Positions 1 to 8,980 are shown, counted from the first letter of the stretch. The stretch is 45,309 nucleotides of DNA from CAYUET01 sp964443875 (GCA_964443875.1 CAYUET010000024.1:1-45309); one strand, 5' to 3'. The notes: a model not told the origin generated them from the letters alone. Numbers and translations: made by a program.

Positions 1-52
1 TATCACCCAGACCTTGTATTATCAATCTCGGTTTGGGGTGGGACAAGCTCTA
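1..52. mobile_element. Right-end fragment of an insertion sequence
   Basis: Bases 39-52 read TGGGACAAGCTCTA. This is the exact inverse complement of 44945-44958 near the other edge of the window, which lies upstream of a transposase start. The simplest reading is that the first ~52 bases are the inner and terminal part of one IS copy (right end) and the last ~365 bases are the left part of another copy. The outer flank starts at about 53. No target-site duplication can be verified because the two ends belong to different copies. The 14-bp match is seen directly; IS identity is inferred. Confidence 0.5.
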
Positions 53-263
53 AGTAAATCAGGCGTTTAAACGAATGCCCCGGCAATTTTCAGATTCCCC
101 TTCTGCCATGAACTTTCTTGAGGCCTCAAAAAAAAACTGATATTCTGCCTCATGCTCAAAACTTTAACCTCAAAGAACAAATTGCCCCCCATCCTGCATC
201 CGGGTAATAACAGCCTTTTATCTACGCAATATCCACCCTTTCTGCAGAGCGTAAGAAAATAAG

Positions 264-824
264 ATGGAAATCATAACCCAACGCCTGATTCTCAGACCTT
301 TTACCCTGGATATCATTGACGCCGCTTCGGTAAGGGATACCCAAAAACTGGAGTCGCTTGGAATCCGGACAGACGGTGAGTGGCCTGAGAAAGATCTTTT
401 TGAGGTATTGCCGTATTTTCGCAATCTGATCACTAAGAATGGAGTCAATGGCTTCAATTCGTGGGTTGTCGTTCGACGGGAGAATTTTCAGCTTGTCGGC
501 AGCGCCGGTTTTGTGGGGAATCCCGATGAAAAAGGATGCGTGGAAATCGGTTTTGGGATACAGAAAACCCAGAGAAGGCAGGGATATTGCCTTGAAGCCG
601 CAACAGCCCTTGTGAAGTGGGCGTTTAAACAAGACCCGGTCCGATGCATTTCAGCTCAATGTGAAAACAATAACCTTGCCTCAGGAAAGCTGCTGGTCAA
701 ACTGGGGTTTGCACAGACTGCCGCAAACGAAGCCCTGACAAGCTGGATATTGCTGAGACCTGCGGGATCAACGGCCCCCTCACAGCAGATGCTTTCGGCA
801 CCTCTTGAATCTCCGGGGGATTAA
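264..824 (+). CDS. GNAT N-acetyltransferase (RimJ/RimL-like)
   Basis: 186 aa. It starts with the RimJ/RimL-type opening 'ITQRLILRPFTLDII' and has a central beta-strand pair (VGSAGFVG, VEIGFGI). The acetyl-CoA pyrophosphate-binding loop is 'QRRQGYCLEA' (about residues 111-120), followed by 'SGKLLVKLGF', the usual C-terminal GNAT signature. Family members transfer acetyl groups from acetyl-CoA to protein N-termini or small amines; the substrate here cannot be told. The stop codon abuts the ATG of the AraC-type regulator, so the two are very likely co-transcribed and may form a small stress or resistance module. Confidence in the family is high, in the function low. Confidence 0.85.
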   Translation: MEIITQRLILRPFTLDIIDAASVRDTQKLESLGIRTDGEWPEKDLFEVLPYFRNLITKNGVNGFNSWVVVRRENFQLVGSAGFVGNPDEKGCVEIGFGIQKTQRRQGYCLEAATALVKWAFKQDPVRCISAQCENNNLASGKLLVKLGFAQTAANEALTSWILLRPAGSTAPSQQMLSAPLESPGD

Positions 825-1553
825 ATGAAATTATCAGAAGGTATCGGCAGAGTCATTATTTTTAAAGGGAAACAAAAAGCGGTCCCTCTTCATGCGCATC
901 ATTCCCTGATAATCGGTATGCATTTAAAGGGGAAAAGAGAGATGCTTTTCGGCAGGGAATCTTTAATGATTGCAGAAAACACCCCCTATGTGATCAGCCC
1001 GGAACTTTTGCATGGCGTAAAGCCCGTGAAGACAGAATCTTTCAAGGGGGTTTTGGTTCTCGTCAATCTCAAGGTTCTTCCTCCGTTTTTTCAGGAGGCG
1101 TCAAAGGCCCGATTTCCTGTTCAAAGTGAACGGTATAAAAAAATAATTCCTTTGCTTGACGGCCTTGAAGACGGGGAGATTGGTTTGAAATGGATGGAAG
1201 ACATTTGGGAGGTATTGAAGCCGGAAAAGTGCAGTCCTCCGGAGATTCTCGATGGACGCATGCTTAAGGCGAGGGATCTTCTTGTTTCAGATATTGAAAT
1301 GAATATAAAAATCAAGGAGATTGCCCGAAGTATCGGAATGTCCCCTTATCATTTTATCCGGGTTTTCACGACCGTCTTTGGAACAACTCCGCATGCCTAC
1401 CGGAATATCCTCCGGATACAGAACGCCAAAAAATTTCTGAAGGACGGAATGGCCCAGGCAGAATGTGCCTGCAGTTGCGGGTTTGCCGACCAGAGCCATC
1501 TTCACCGCCATTTTCATCGTCAGGTCGGAGTTTCCCCTGCCCAATATCTTTAA
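825..1553 (+). CDS. AraC-family transcriptional regulator
   Basis: 242 aa. The N-terminal half (about 1-120) has the small cupin pattern of AraC-type sensors: 'VPLHAHHSLIIGMHLKGKREMLFG' and 'NTPYVISPELLHGVKP'. The C-terminal ~85 residues carry the two helix-turn-helix motifs: 'IKEIARSIGMSPYHFIRVFT' and, after the linker helix, 'CGFADQSHLHRHFHRQVGVSPAQYL', which is the canonical AraC signature. The gene starts immediately after the GNAT stop codon, so it may control that transferase, or a target elsewhere in response to a small ligand. Family assignment is firm; ligand and regulon are unknown. Confidence 0.92.
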   Translation: MKLSEGIGRVIIFKGKQKAVPLHAHHSLIIGMHLKGKREMLFGRESLMIAENTPYVISPELLHGVKPVKTESFKGVLVLVNLKVLPPFFQEASKARFPVQSERYKKIIPLLDGLEDGEIGLKWMEDIWEVLKPEKCSPPEILDGRMLKARDLLVSDIEMNIKIKEIARSIGMSPYHFIRVFTTVFGTTPHAYRNILRIQNAKKFLKDGMAQAECACSCGFADQSHLHRHFHRQVGVSPAQYL

Positions 1554-1650
1554 ATTTAAAAAACCGCAATTTCGTCCAATCTTTTTTCAAGCGCCCTGTG
1601 TTATTGTTTCGTTTATAGAATCAATAACAGAGAAACACACAGGAGGTTTT

Positions 1651-1872
1651 ATGTACGAACAGATGGATAAAGGGAATGCAAAAACATGGGTGCGCAAAGA
1701 TCTGAAAGGAAGACAGAAGGAATTCTGCATGTGCTGGGACTGCGTAAAATTCATGCCTGAGACCGAGCATAAGGGCTGTTCAATGATTAAGGATGTCCTG
1801 CTGCTTGCGTCCCGGAATTCCATCGTTCTGCCGGTCTGGGAGTGCGCTGCTTTTGAAGCAAAACAGAAATGA
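1651..1872 (+). CDS. Small Cys-rich conserved protein, likely metal-binding
   Basis: 73 aa. The start is fixed by a strong ribosome-binding site (AGGAGG at 1641-1646) five bases upstream of ATG 1651; a longer in-frame ORF without this support can be discarded. Cysteines are arranged as CxCxxC ('CMCWDC'), then 'HKGC' and a final 'WEC', resembling a zinc- or iron-binding knuckle. I recall similar small 'WVRKDLKG...C.C..C..F' proteins of unknown function in anaerobes, but no named family. No signal peptide is visible, so it is probably cytoplasmic. It stands alone, ~100 bases after the AraC gene and convergent with the TPR gene. Confidence 0.75.
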   Translation: MYEQMDKGNAKTWVRKDLKGRQKEFCMCWDCVKFMPETEHKGCSMIKDVLLLASRNSIVLPVWECAAFEAKQK

Positions 1873-2172
1873 CAGGACTTCAATAATTGGGTGGCTGCAA
1901 GCTATCTCCAAAGACAGATTGCTCTGAATACCTTGTGCAGGGGGTGAATACTGAATTCTTTTCTTCCTTTTTTGGTGGAAAATTCAGCATCCAGTATTAC
2001 AAACATTAAAATCCCCGCCAGGATTTTATTTGTCAGGCGATTTTAACATCAAAGACCTCGCCAGGAACATAGGGGTAATGACGTTAGGAATGTACCCTTG
2101 GCATTGGCCTTTATTAAGATTACTGCCTTATGCAGGCGTTACTCTGCTATTCTGAATCCGCTGCTAAAAATA
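1873..2172. other. Intergenic, no gene seen
   Basis: About 300 bases between two convergent genes. No ORF with a credible start is present. An imperfect inverted repeat (AATACTGAATT near 1946 against AATTCAG...AGTATT near 1980-1998) could be a weak bidirectional hairpin, but it has a large interruption and no clear T-tract. Confidence 0.5.
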
Positions 2173-3735
2173 TCATACATTTAACATCATTAAAGAATGT
2201 TTAATATGGCCTTTGATTTTTTTGTGAACATTACCCTCATTTAACTGATTTAAAATGGATCTATATTTTGCATTGTTTGATATTCCCAGAATTTTACAGC
2301 ACCAGGAAACAGCATCTATGGCAATGGGGTCATTATTAATATTCACCAGATACTCCCTTAATACTTTCTCAACTTCATTCAGCAATATTTCATTGTCATA
2401 ATAGTCAGCATCACGGAATAAGGACTTAACACAATCTCTGATTTTCAAATAATCCCTACTTTGCAAATGTTTAATCATATCCATAATATTTTTATCATTT
2501 ATGGTGTTTTGACCGCCGGATTCAGGAATCGATTGTTTTTTCATTGATTCTTTTTCATGGCATTTATTACACAATTTATTCTTCGCATCATTTTTTCCAA
2601 AGGGTAAAAGTTCATTACAGGAAGAACATCGAAAAACAGGTATGCCATGAATATAATCAATCAAACTAAGATTAAACATTTTCAACGATTCATTTTCTTT
2701 ATCAATCTCCTGCCTGTGAAGAATCTTTTTCAATAAATCATTCGGAGTCTGATTAATTTTAGAATCCCATTTACCGGCCATTTCCCGCATTCCCAGTATC
2801 TGGTAATACTTTTTTAAGTCACACATTCTCTCATAATAAGATTTATATTTCTCCATGTAGACAACACCATTCTTATCGTCTTTTTCTTTAACAGGTTCAG
2901 TGATATTATTTTCAATAAACTGAACGGCACGTTTTAAAAATTCTTTTTGTTTTTCGGTATTTTTTAATTTTTCATACAGCGTAGCCCTTTTAGTTAAAAC
3001 ATTCAGAAGATAATAACTGTCTGAACTGTTTTTTATCACGAGATCTTCCGCCTCCTTATAATAAGGATCAGCAGTGTTTAATTCGATTTCTGAATATAAA
3101 TTCCCTATTTCTATTAAAATCCGAATTATTCCCCATACTTCATCCTTATCTTTGCTCTTTCTTTTAACTTCCAATTCGTTTTTTTGAAAAGCAATCAACT
3201 GTTTGTATAAATCCTCAGCTTTTGTTTTTTTGAATAGAGAGGATTGACATAAAGGAATCATTTCCCTCAAAAGATGAGGCAGCCATGTTTCAGAAGGGTC
3301 TTTCGCTTTATTAAAATAGATTATCGCCGAATTGAATTCTTCTTCAGCTTTAGCATTATTCCCCCGGAGAAGATGCAATTGAGCCAAATTGTAGCAGACA
3401 TTGCCCGCTCTAAAGATATTTTCCGGATCATTTTTATAAATATTTAATACCTGATTAAAAAATTTTTCAGCTTCGTCAAATTTCTGCTGAGAACAATAAA
3501 TCACCCCTAACATATTAATTGAAAAGGCATAGTTATCATGATTTTCACCAAATGCTTTTTTGGCTAATTCTATGGCTTTATTCGCTTCTTTTTCGGCCTG
3601 GCTGTATAAAAAATTTGTATAATAGTTATTAGTACGTTGTATTTGTGTCTGCCATTTCGATTTTTCAAATAATCCATAACACAAAAAGTGTGATGTAAGA
3701 AAAAACAAAACAAAAACATGAATCCTTTTATTCAT
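2173..3735 (-). CDS. Exported TPR protein with zinc-ribbon-like motif
   Basis: 520 aa. The N-terminus (KR then a hydrophobic stretch to about residue 20) looks like a signal peptide. Residues ~40-280 form tetratricopeptide-type helical pairs, for example 'EANKAIELAKKAFG', 'MLGVIYCSQQKFDEAEKFFNQVL' and 'CYNLAQLHLLRGNNAKAEEEFNSAI'. Cysteines 370, 373, 389 and 392 form CxxC-x15-CxxC, a zinc-ribbon-like pair of knuckles. The last ~100 residues are helical and unrecognised. A secretion signal combined with a zinc ribbon is unusual. The gene stands alone with a 243-base gap to the restriction operon upstream. It is AT-richer than its neighbours, which may indicate recent acquisition. Function is unknown; a scaffold role is typical for TPR proteins. 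Confidence 0.7.
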   Translation of the reverse strand: MNKRIHVFVLFFLTSHFLCYGLFEKSKWQTQIQRTNNYYTNFLYSQAEKEANKAIELAKKAFGENHDNYAFSINMLGVIYCSQQKFDEAEKFFNQVLNIYKNDPENIFRAGNVCYNLAQLHLLRGNNAKAEEEFNSAIIYFNKAKDPSETWLPHLLREMIPLCQSSLFKKTKAEDLYKQLIAFQKNELEVKRKSKDKDEVWGIIRILIEIGNLYSEIELNTADPYYKEAEDLVIKNSSDSYYLLNVLTKRATLYEKLKNTEKQKEFLKRAVQFIENNITEPVKEKDDKNGVVYMEKYKSYYERMCDLKKYYQILGMREMAGKWDSKINQTPNDLLKKILHRQEIDKENESLKMFNLSLIDYIHGIPVFRCSSCNELLPFGKNDAKNKLCNKCHEKESMKKQSIPESGGQNTINDKNIMDMIKHLQSRDYLKIRDCVKSLFRDADYYDNEILLNEVEKVLREYLVNINNDPIAIDAVSWCCKILGISNNAKYRSILNQLNEGNVHKKIKGHIKHSLMMLNV

Positions 3736-3978
3736 AAATTTCCCTTCCTGATATTTTGAAGCCTGAACATGTAACCCATTTATTTCTCATCTTAACCCAA
3801 ACCATGACCTGCCATTACCTGCTTACTTTTTCAAGGATTCGCTTAAATCCTACAGCGTCAAGGAGCCCATATTGTCGTTTATGTTGTGCCATGTTTCTAT
3901 TTTAAACAAAAACCATAACCACATCCATTCACAGAACCTAATTTCCTAACTTGGGCCTTTAACTCTTTCAAAAACAGT
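3736..3978. other. Intergenic between hsdR 3' end and TPR gene
   Basis: No ORF, RNA gene or clear terminator hairpin is visible. It must contain the TPR gene promoter and the end of the restriction operon, but I cannot point to convincing sites. Confidence 0.4.
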
Positions 3979-6900
3979 TTATTTCCCTGCTGTCAATTCC
4001 TCAGCGATCATTTCCGCCTGTTTCAAAACTGTTTCAGTGGCCAGCATCTGCATATCCGGCGGATAGCCGTATTGCCTTAAAATTCTTTTTACAATCACCT
4101 TTAGTTTAGAACGAACGCTTTCTTTTATCGTCCAGTCAATGGAGGCGTTCTCCCTTACCTTTTCATAAAGAACAACGGCCAATTCCCGTAATTTTGACTT
4201 TTCCATAACCTGCCTTGCGCTGTCGTTATTGGCAATGGCGGTATAAAAGGCATATTCAAAATCAGAAAGCCCCATTTCCTGAGGTTCTTTATCCATGGCC
4301 TTGATTTCTTTACTCAGTTTGATAAGTTCATCAATGACTTCGGCTGCTGTAAGAATCTTATTCTGGTATTTCTGAATTGAATTTTCGAGCATTTCCATCA
4401 GAGATTTTCCCTGTATCAGGTTCTTTTTCAGCCTGATTTTTATTTCATCATTCAGAAGTTTCTTAAGAACCTCCAAAGCAATATTTTTATGCTCAATGTT
4501 TTGAACTTCAAGAAGGAATTCCTCTGAAAGAATTGAAATATCCGGCTTTTTAAGACCGGCGGCATCAAAAATATCTATGACTTTCTCGGTCACAAGGGCC
4601 TTATCTATTACCTGACGGATTGCAGTTTCAATTTCTTCATCCGTTTTCCCGGTTCCGGTGTGGTCAAATTTGGCAAGCCTGGCCTTTACGGCCTGAAAAA
4701 AGGCAACTTCATCTTTCACATCCATGGCCTGCTCATGCGGTATGGCAATTGAAAAGGCCTGGGAAAGGGCGGTTACCTCATTGATAAATCTCTTTTTCCC
4801 ATCCTCCAGTTCAAGAATGTGATTTTCAGCAGAAAGAATCAGAGACAATTTTTTACCGGTATCCGCTTCAAAATATTCTTCGTAGGCAAAGCCATGAAAC
4901 ATCTGCGAAACAATTTCAAGTTTTTCAAGCATAAGCTGAACAGCCTGAGCCTGAAGCACTGCCGGGTCGCCCCTCCCCCCGCTGTCGGAATAAAAAGACA
5001 AAGCTTTTTTCAGATCAGCGGCAATTCCAAGGTAATCCACAATAAGGCCGCCGGTCTTATCCTTATACACCCGGTTTACCCTTGCAATGGCCTGCATGAG
5101 GTTATGCCCCTGCATGGGCTTGTCGATATAAAGGGTGTTCAGGCAGGGTACGTCAAAACCTGTAAGCCACATATCCCGCACGATGACGAGCTTCAGTTCA
5201 TCTTCAGGCTCCTTCATCCTGTCGGCCAGAATCCTGCGCTGTTCTTTTGTCGTGTAGTGTTTTGAAATTTCAGGGCCATCGGATGACGCGGAAGTCATAA
5301 CCACTTTTATGACCCCTTTTTTCAGATCGTCATTATGCCACTGCGGACGAATCTTTGTTATCTCTTTATAAAGATCCGCCGCAATGCGGCGTGACATGCA
5401 CACAATCATGCTCTTTCCCTCAAATACCTCCTGACGCTGTTCAAAGTGGGCGACGATATCCTGAGCAACCTGCCTTATCCTTTTTTCACTTCCGACAAGC
5501 GCTTCAAGCTGAGTCCATTTCGCCTTTGCTTTTTGAGATTCCGTCATTTCATCAGGGGCAAGATTTTCATCAAATTCAGCAACAAGCTTTCTTCCCTCTT
5601 CGCTTAATGAAATTTTAGCCAGACGACTTTCGTAATAAATTCTGACGGTTGCGCCGTCGGTGATGGATTGGGAAATATCGTAGATGTCCACATAATGACC
5701 GAAGACGACCGGTGTATTGACATCCTGATTTTCAATCGGCGTACCGGTAAAGCCCAGAAAAGTGGCTTTCGGCAGGGCATCCCTCAAATATTTAGCAAAA
5801 CCATAAACAATTTTCTTACCCACCACCCTGCCGTTTTCATCTTTATCATCCACGGTCCTGGGTTTGAATCCATACTGTGTCCTGTGGGCTTCATCCGCTA
5901 TGACAATAATATTTTTTCTATCTGAAAGCATTTCATATTGTGCGGTTGCTGAGCTTGTCGAAGCATCTGGTTGAAATTTCTGAATGGTGGCAAATACAAT
6001 TCCACCGGAAACCACTTTCAAAAGACTTTTCAAGTGTTCGCAAGTTTCAGCCTTAACCGGCTCCTGTCGCAGAAGTTGCCTGGATGCGGCAAAGGTATCA
6101 AAAAGCTGATTGTCAAGATCGTTCCTGTCGGTAATGACCAGCATTGTCGGGTTATCCATTGCAAGGACAATTTTCCCCGCATAAAAAACCATGGAAAGCG
6201 ATTTCCCGCTTCCCTGCGTATGCCAGACAACACCGCCTTTTCTGTCCCCCACAGGCTGCGCTTTAACATCAGGGAGTCCATAACTGGCAGGTTCCTCCAT
6301 CAATTTTACGGGCGACCCTGCGTATCCGGACGCCCTTAATGTGGACTCCACAGCCCGGTTAACCGCATAATACTGATGATAAGCCGCAAGTTTCTTGATG
6401 GTCTGAATAGTAATGATGCCGCTTGCCTTATCTTCCTTCCTGGCTTTTTCAAAGACAATAAAATGACTTATAAGGTCTAGAAGAGTTTCTTTATTCAGCA
6501 TTCCCTTGATCAGGGTTTCCATCTGGCCGATGAGGTTTGAGGCTTCAATTTTTCCGTCTGAGGTTTTCCAGGCCATGAACCGGCTGAACCCGGCGGAAAT
6601 GGTGCCTGCTTTGGCTTCCAGCCCGTCAGAGATGACTGTGAAACCATTGTAGGTAAATAATTTGGGAATGGCCTGTTTGTAAGTCTGTATCTGCCTGAAA
6701 GCGGACTGAAGCGTTGCGTTTTCATCCGCAGGATTTTTAAGTTCGATCACAACAAGCGGCAAGCCATTGACAAAAAGAATCACATCCGGGCGTTTGTTTA
6801 CGTGGCTTTCGCTATTTATGGACGAGTCAATAACCGTATACTGATTAAGAACAACGAAATCGTTATTTTCAGGATTATTGAAATCAATCAGCCACACCAG

Positions 6901-7236
6901 ATCACCCCGGCTATGGCCGTTTTTCTGGTAAGTAACCTTTATGCCTTCTGTAAGCAGCCTATGAAAGGCTTCATTATTGGTAATCAGTTCAGGGGAGTTT
7001 AAACGCTCAATCTGTTTGATGGCATCTTCATGGGCATCGGAGGAAATTGTCGGATTGATCCGGGCAAGGGCTTCGGTAATACGATCCAGAAGGAGGACTT
7101 CTTCAAAGGAAGTTCGCTTCGGGTTCTCACTGTCCGGCGCAATATCAGGGCCGTAAATGTATTGGAACCCCTGCTTTTCAAGAAGGTCTATTGCGTATTG
7201 CTCAATTTCGGATTCGGTAATTTTATTTGCCGTCAT
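3979..7236 (-). CDS. hsdR: Type I restriction enzyme R subunit (HsdR)
   Basis: 1085 aa, normal length. HsdR is the ATP-driven translocase and nuclease of type I restriction complexes (R2M2S). The PD-(D/E)xK nuclease core is at D151...E165-L-K167 ('RPDVILFVNGLPLVVIELKNP'). Helicase motifs follow: Walker A 'HTQGSGKS' (339-346), DEAH (448-451), 'GFTGTP', and motifs V/VI 'LTGFDVPCLNTLYIDKP...QAIARVNRVY'. The start overlaps the end of rhuM by 14 bases, and the gene ends the hsdM-hsdS-hsdR operon. Oddity: residues 425-431 (ASTSSAT), between motif Ia/'FATIQKFQP' and the DEAH strand, are encoded by a 22-nt repeat that also occurs in hsdM. The reading frame is intact, so the protein may still be active. 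Confidence 0.95.
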   Translation of the reverse strand: MTANKITESEIEQYAIDLLEKQGFQYIYGPDIAPDSENPKRTSFEEVLLLDRITEALARINPTISSDAHEDAIKQIERLNSPELITNNEAFHRLLTEGIKVTYQKNGHSRGDLVWLIDFNNPENNDFVVLNQYTVIDSSINSESHVNKRPDVILFVNGLPLVVIELKNPADENATLQSAFRQIQTYKQAIPKLFTYNGFTVISDGLEAKAGTISAGFSRFMAWKTSDGKIEASNLIGQMETLIKGMLNKETLLDLISHFIVFEKARKEDKASGIITIQTIKKLAAYHQYYAVNRAVESTLRASGYAGSPVKLMEEPASYGLPDVKAQPVGDRKGGVVWHTQGSGKSLSMVFYAGKIVLAMDNPTMLVITDRNDLDNQLFDTFAASRQLLRQEPVKAETCEHLKSLLKVVSGGIVFATIQKFQPDASTSSATAQYEMLSDRKNIIVIADEAHRTQYGFKPRTVDDKDENGRVVGKKIVYGFAKYLRDALPKATFLGFTGTPIENQDVNTPVVFGHYVDIYDISQSITDGATVRIYYESRLAKISLSEEGRKLVAEFDENLAPDEMTESQKAKAKWTQLEALVGSEKRIRQVAQDIVAHFEQRQEVFEGKSMIVCMSRRIAADLYKEITKIRPQWHNDDLKKGVIKVVMTSASSDGPEISKHYTTKEQRRILADRMKEPEDELKLVIVRDMWLTGFDVPCLNTLYIDKPMQGHNLMQAIARVNRVYKDKTGGLIVDYLGIAADLKKALSFYSDSGGRGDPAVLQAQAVQLMLEKLEIVSQMFHGFAYEEYFEADTGKKLSLILSAENHILELEDGKKRFINEVTALSQAFSIAIPHEQAMDVKDEVAFFQAVKARLAKFDHTGTGKTDEEIETAIRQVIDKALVTEKVIDIFDAAGLKKPDISILSEEFLLEVQNIEHKNIALEVLKKLLNDEIKIRLKKNLIQGKSLMEMLENSIQKYQNKILTAAEVIDELIKLSKEIKAMDKEPQEMGLSDFEYAFYTAIANNDSARQVMEKSKLRELAVVLYEKVRENASIDWTIKESVRSKLKVIVKRILRQYGYPPDMQMLATETVLKQAEMIAEELTAGK
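5944..5965 (-). repeat. 22-nt dispersed repeat inside hsdR
   Basis: Bases 5944-5965 are identical to 11757-11778 in hsdM. The core on the plus strand is TGAGCTTGTCGAAGCA, resembling the widespread 'TTCGACAAGCTCA' type of short dispersed repeat. It is read in the same frame in both genes and encodes A-S-T-S-S-A-T. Confidence 0.85.
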
Positions 7237-8260
7237 TTTTGTCTTTCAGTTTTTTAATCATCCTATCAAAATCTGATTCGAATAGACGGTCTTGCACAAT
7301 ACGGTACTTCTCAAATTCGCTCTCAGCAAACGCTTTGGCTATTTCTTGTGTCACTTTTCCGGGGTTGTCCAATAGCTCGCGATTATTGAATCGCAAAAAA
7401 ACATTTAGTTTATTTGACCAATCTTCCATGGTCATAGGAATACTTTGCTCTGCCTGATCTTCCGCATAATCAAGGTACATTGTAGTAATTCGGTCTAATG
7501 CTTTTATCTCTTTTTCTGTAAGATAATTTTTGGCAATGGACACATCTGTTTTTATGATTTTCCCATTAGGAGAATTTTTCCATGTAGTCAAACCCATCCG
7601 TTCTTTTTTACTGTTTGCCCGTTCTATTATCAACTCAGTGGCAGTATTCCCATGAGTGGCGAAATGCAATTTGTTCTGTACCGAAGCAAAGAATGTTTTG
7701 GTAATTTCGCTCTCAACATTATAATCCACGGCAGTAGCATAAATGTCAGTAATTTTTTGATAAAAGCGGCGTTCACTTGCCCGGATTTCCCGGATTTCGG
7801 CAAGTAAATTATCAAAGTATTCTTTATTAAAAAAAGAGCCATTTTTTAGCCTTTCATTATCAAGCACGTAACCGCGAATGGCAAAATCACGCAAAATATT
7901 GATTGCCCATTGACGGAATTGAGTCGCTCTTTCAGAGTTTACACGGAAACCAACAGCAATAATGGCATCGAGATTGTAAAATTCAATCTCTCGCTTCACC
8001 TGCCGTGTTCCTTCCGTTTGAACTATTCGGAATTTCCGAAGAGTTGCCACTTCCGTTACTTCTCCCGATTTAAAGATATTGGCAAGATGCTCATTTATTG
8101 TGGCAACTGAGACCTCAAACAAAATTCCCATTAACTTTTGAGTAAGCCAGACTGTTTCATCTTCAATGCGAACTTCTATGGTATTTTTACCTTCCTGCTT
8201 CGTGAAAATTAGAAATTCAGCTGTGCTGTTTCGAATCTGAAGTCTTTTATTTTTGCTCAT
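7223..8260 (-). CDS. RhuM-family (virulence RhuM) protein
   Basis: 345 aa, the normal length for RhuM proteins (named from a Salmonella pathogenicity-island gene of unresolved function). Characteristic blocks are 'VEVRIEDETVWLTQKLMGILFEVSVATINEHLANIFKSGEV' (my reading of the family core, an N-terminal DNA-binding-like region), 'EIEFYNLDAIIAVGFRVNSERATQFRQWA' and 'GLTTWKNSPNGKIIKTDVSIAKNYLTEKEI'. RhuM genes are often found inside type I restriction operons, as here between hsdS and hsdR. The start is six bases downstream of the RAYT stop, and the end overlaps the hsdR start by 14 bases, indicating translational coupling to hsdR. Molecular role unknown; a regulatory or anti-phage accessory function is inferred from context only. 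Confidence 0.88.
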   Translation of the reverse strand: MSKNKRLQIRNSTAEFLIFTKQEGKNTIEVRIEDETVWLTQKLMGILFEVSVATINEHLANIFKSGEVTEVATLRKFRIVQTEGTRQVKREIEFYNLDAIIAVGFRVNSERATQFRQWAINILRDFAIRGYVLDNERLKNGSFFNKEYFDNLLAEIREIRASERRFYQKITDIYATAVDYNVESEITKTFFASVQNKLHFATHGNTATELIIERANSKKERMGLTTWKNSPNGKIIKTDVSIAKNYLTEKEIKALDRITTMYLDYAEDQAEQSIPMTMEDWSNKLNVFLRFNNRELLDNPGKVTQEIAKAFAESEFEKYRIVQDRLFESDFDRMIKKLKDKNDGK

Positions 8261-8266
8261 AAATGA

Positions 8267-8917
8267 TCATACCTCTGAAAAATTTTCAAATCCAGGTCTG
8301 ATTGCAGCCTGATAATTTTCATCCTCTTCCCAATTTTGGGAGTTATTGCGTATATATTGCCGGATGTTGAACAAATCCCTGTCATCACGGATGACATGTT
8401 CATAATAATTGCTCTGAAATAATTTTCCAGCAAATGGCGACCATCCACAATTTTTTACATTTCGCATATATTCATTGGTTATCATTGTTTTAAACCATTG
8501 AATGATTTTACGTAGGGGCGAACCTATGTGTTCGCCCCTTGGGTTGTGTTCATCCCTTATGTTATGTTCGCCCCTTGGGTTATTTTCGCCTTCTTCCATA
8601 CAGGGGCGAACATCCGGATCCAAGGAGGGGCGAACACACAGGTTCGCCCCTACGTTCTGAATGACAAAATGAATGTGGTTGGGCATGATGATGTGATCGT
8701 GACATTTTATATCGGAGAATTTATTTTCCAATTCATAATACCATTTTTCAACCATTCGCCCTGCATCATTTAAAACCATTTCCCCATTTCTGATTTCACC
8801 AAAAACATGTTCCCGGTTTTGTGTGCAAATCGTAAGAAAATAATAACCCTCTTTTGAATAATCAAATTCCTTCAACCGGATTGACCGCCTATGATGTATT
8901 TCAGGATTATAAACCAT
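8267..8917 (-). CDS. REP-associated Y1 transposase (RAYT, IS200-like)
   Basis: 216 aa. It has the HUH/Y1 transposase fold signature: 'YYFLTICTQNREHVFG' strand, 'MPNHIHFVI' with the metal-binding HxH pair H81/H83, and the catalytic tyrosine region 'QSNYYEHVIRDDRDL' (Y171/Y172). RAYTs are domesticated single-strand transposases that mobilise or maintain REP palindromes. The start is supported by AGGGA six bases upstream of ATG 8917. Residues ~89-135 are encoded by a block (8512-8653) bounded by inverted REP units and read as low-complexity 'GEHNPRGEH'-type peptide between HxH and the tyrosine. It sits in the restriction operon between hsdS and rhuM, same strand, with more REP copies just upstream. 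Confidence 0.9.
   Translation of the reverse strand: MVYNPEIHHRRSIRLKEFDYSKEGYYFLTICTQNREHVFGEIRNGEMVLNDAGRMVEKWYYELENKFSDIKCHDHIIMPNHIHFVIQNVGANLCVRPSLDPDVRPCMEEGENNPRGEHNIRDEHNPRGEHIGSPLRKIIQWFKTMITNEYMRNVKNCGWSPFAGKLFQSNYYEHVIRDDRDLFNIRQYIRNNSQNWEEDENYQAAIRPGFENFSEV
8512..8538 (+). repeat. REP palindrome copy A
   Basis: The unit begins GTAGGGGCGAACC and ends TTCGCCCC, a GGGGCGAA/TTCGCCCC hairpin. It lies inside the RAYT coding sequence, and copy B at 8627-8653 faces it. Confidence 0.85.
8627..8653 (-). repeat. REP palindrome copy B (inverted)
   Basis: This is the inverse complement of the copy A consensus with one or two changes (CCTGTGTGTTC against CCTATGTGTTC on the opposite strand). 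A and B together bound a 142-base block, a REPIN-like arrangement within the RAYT gene. Degenerate half-units (TTCGCCCCTTGGG, TTTTCGCC, AGGGGCGAAC) lie between them. Confidence 0.85.
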
Positions 8918-8980
8918 TATTCATCCCTATATTTTCATGTTTCATAATTTTCATCCAAATTTCCGATTGGTTTTGTGTCC

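Noticed and set aside
4819..7257. Several plus-strand ORFs of 60-150 codons opposite hsdR
   Set aside because: Shadow frames of the large, motif-complete hsdR gene; none has a recognisable domain or RBS.
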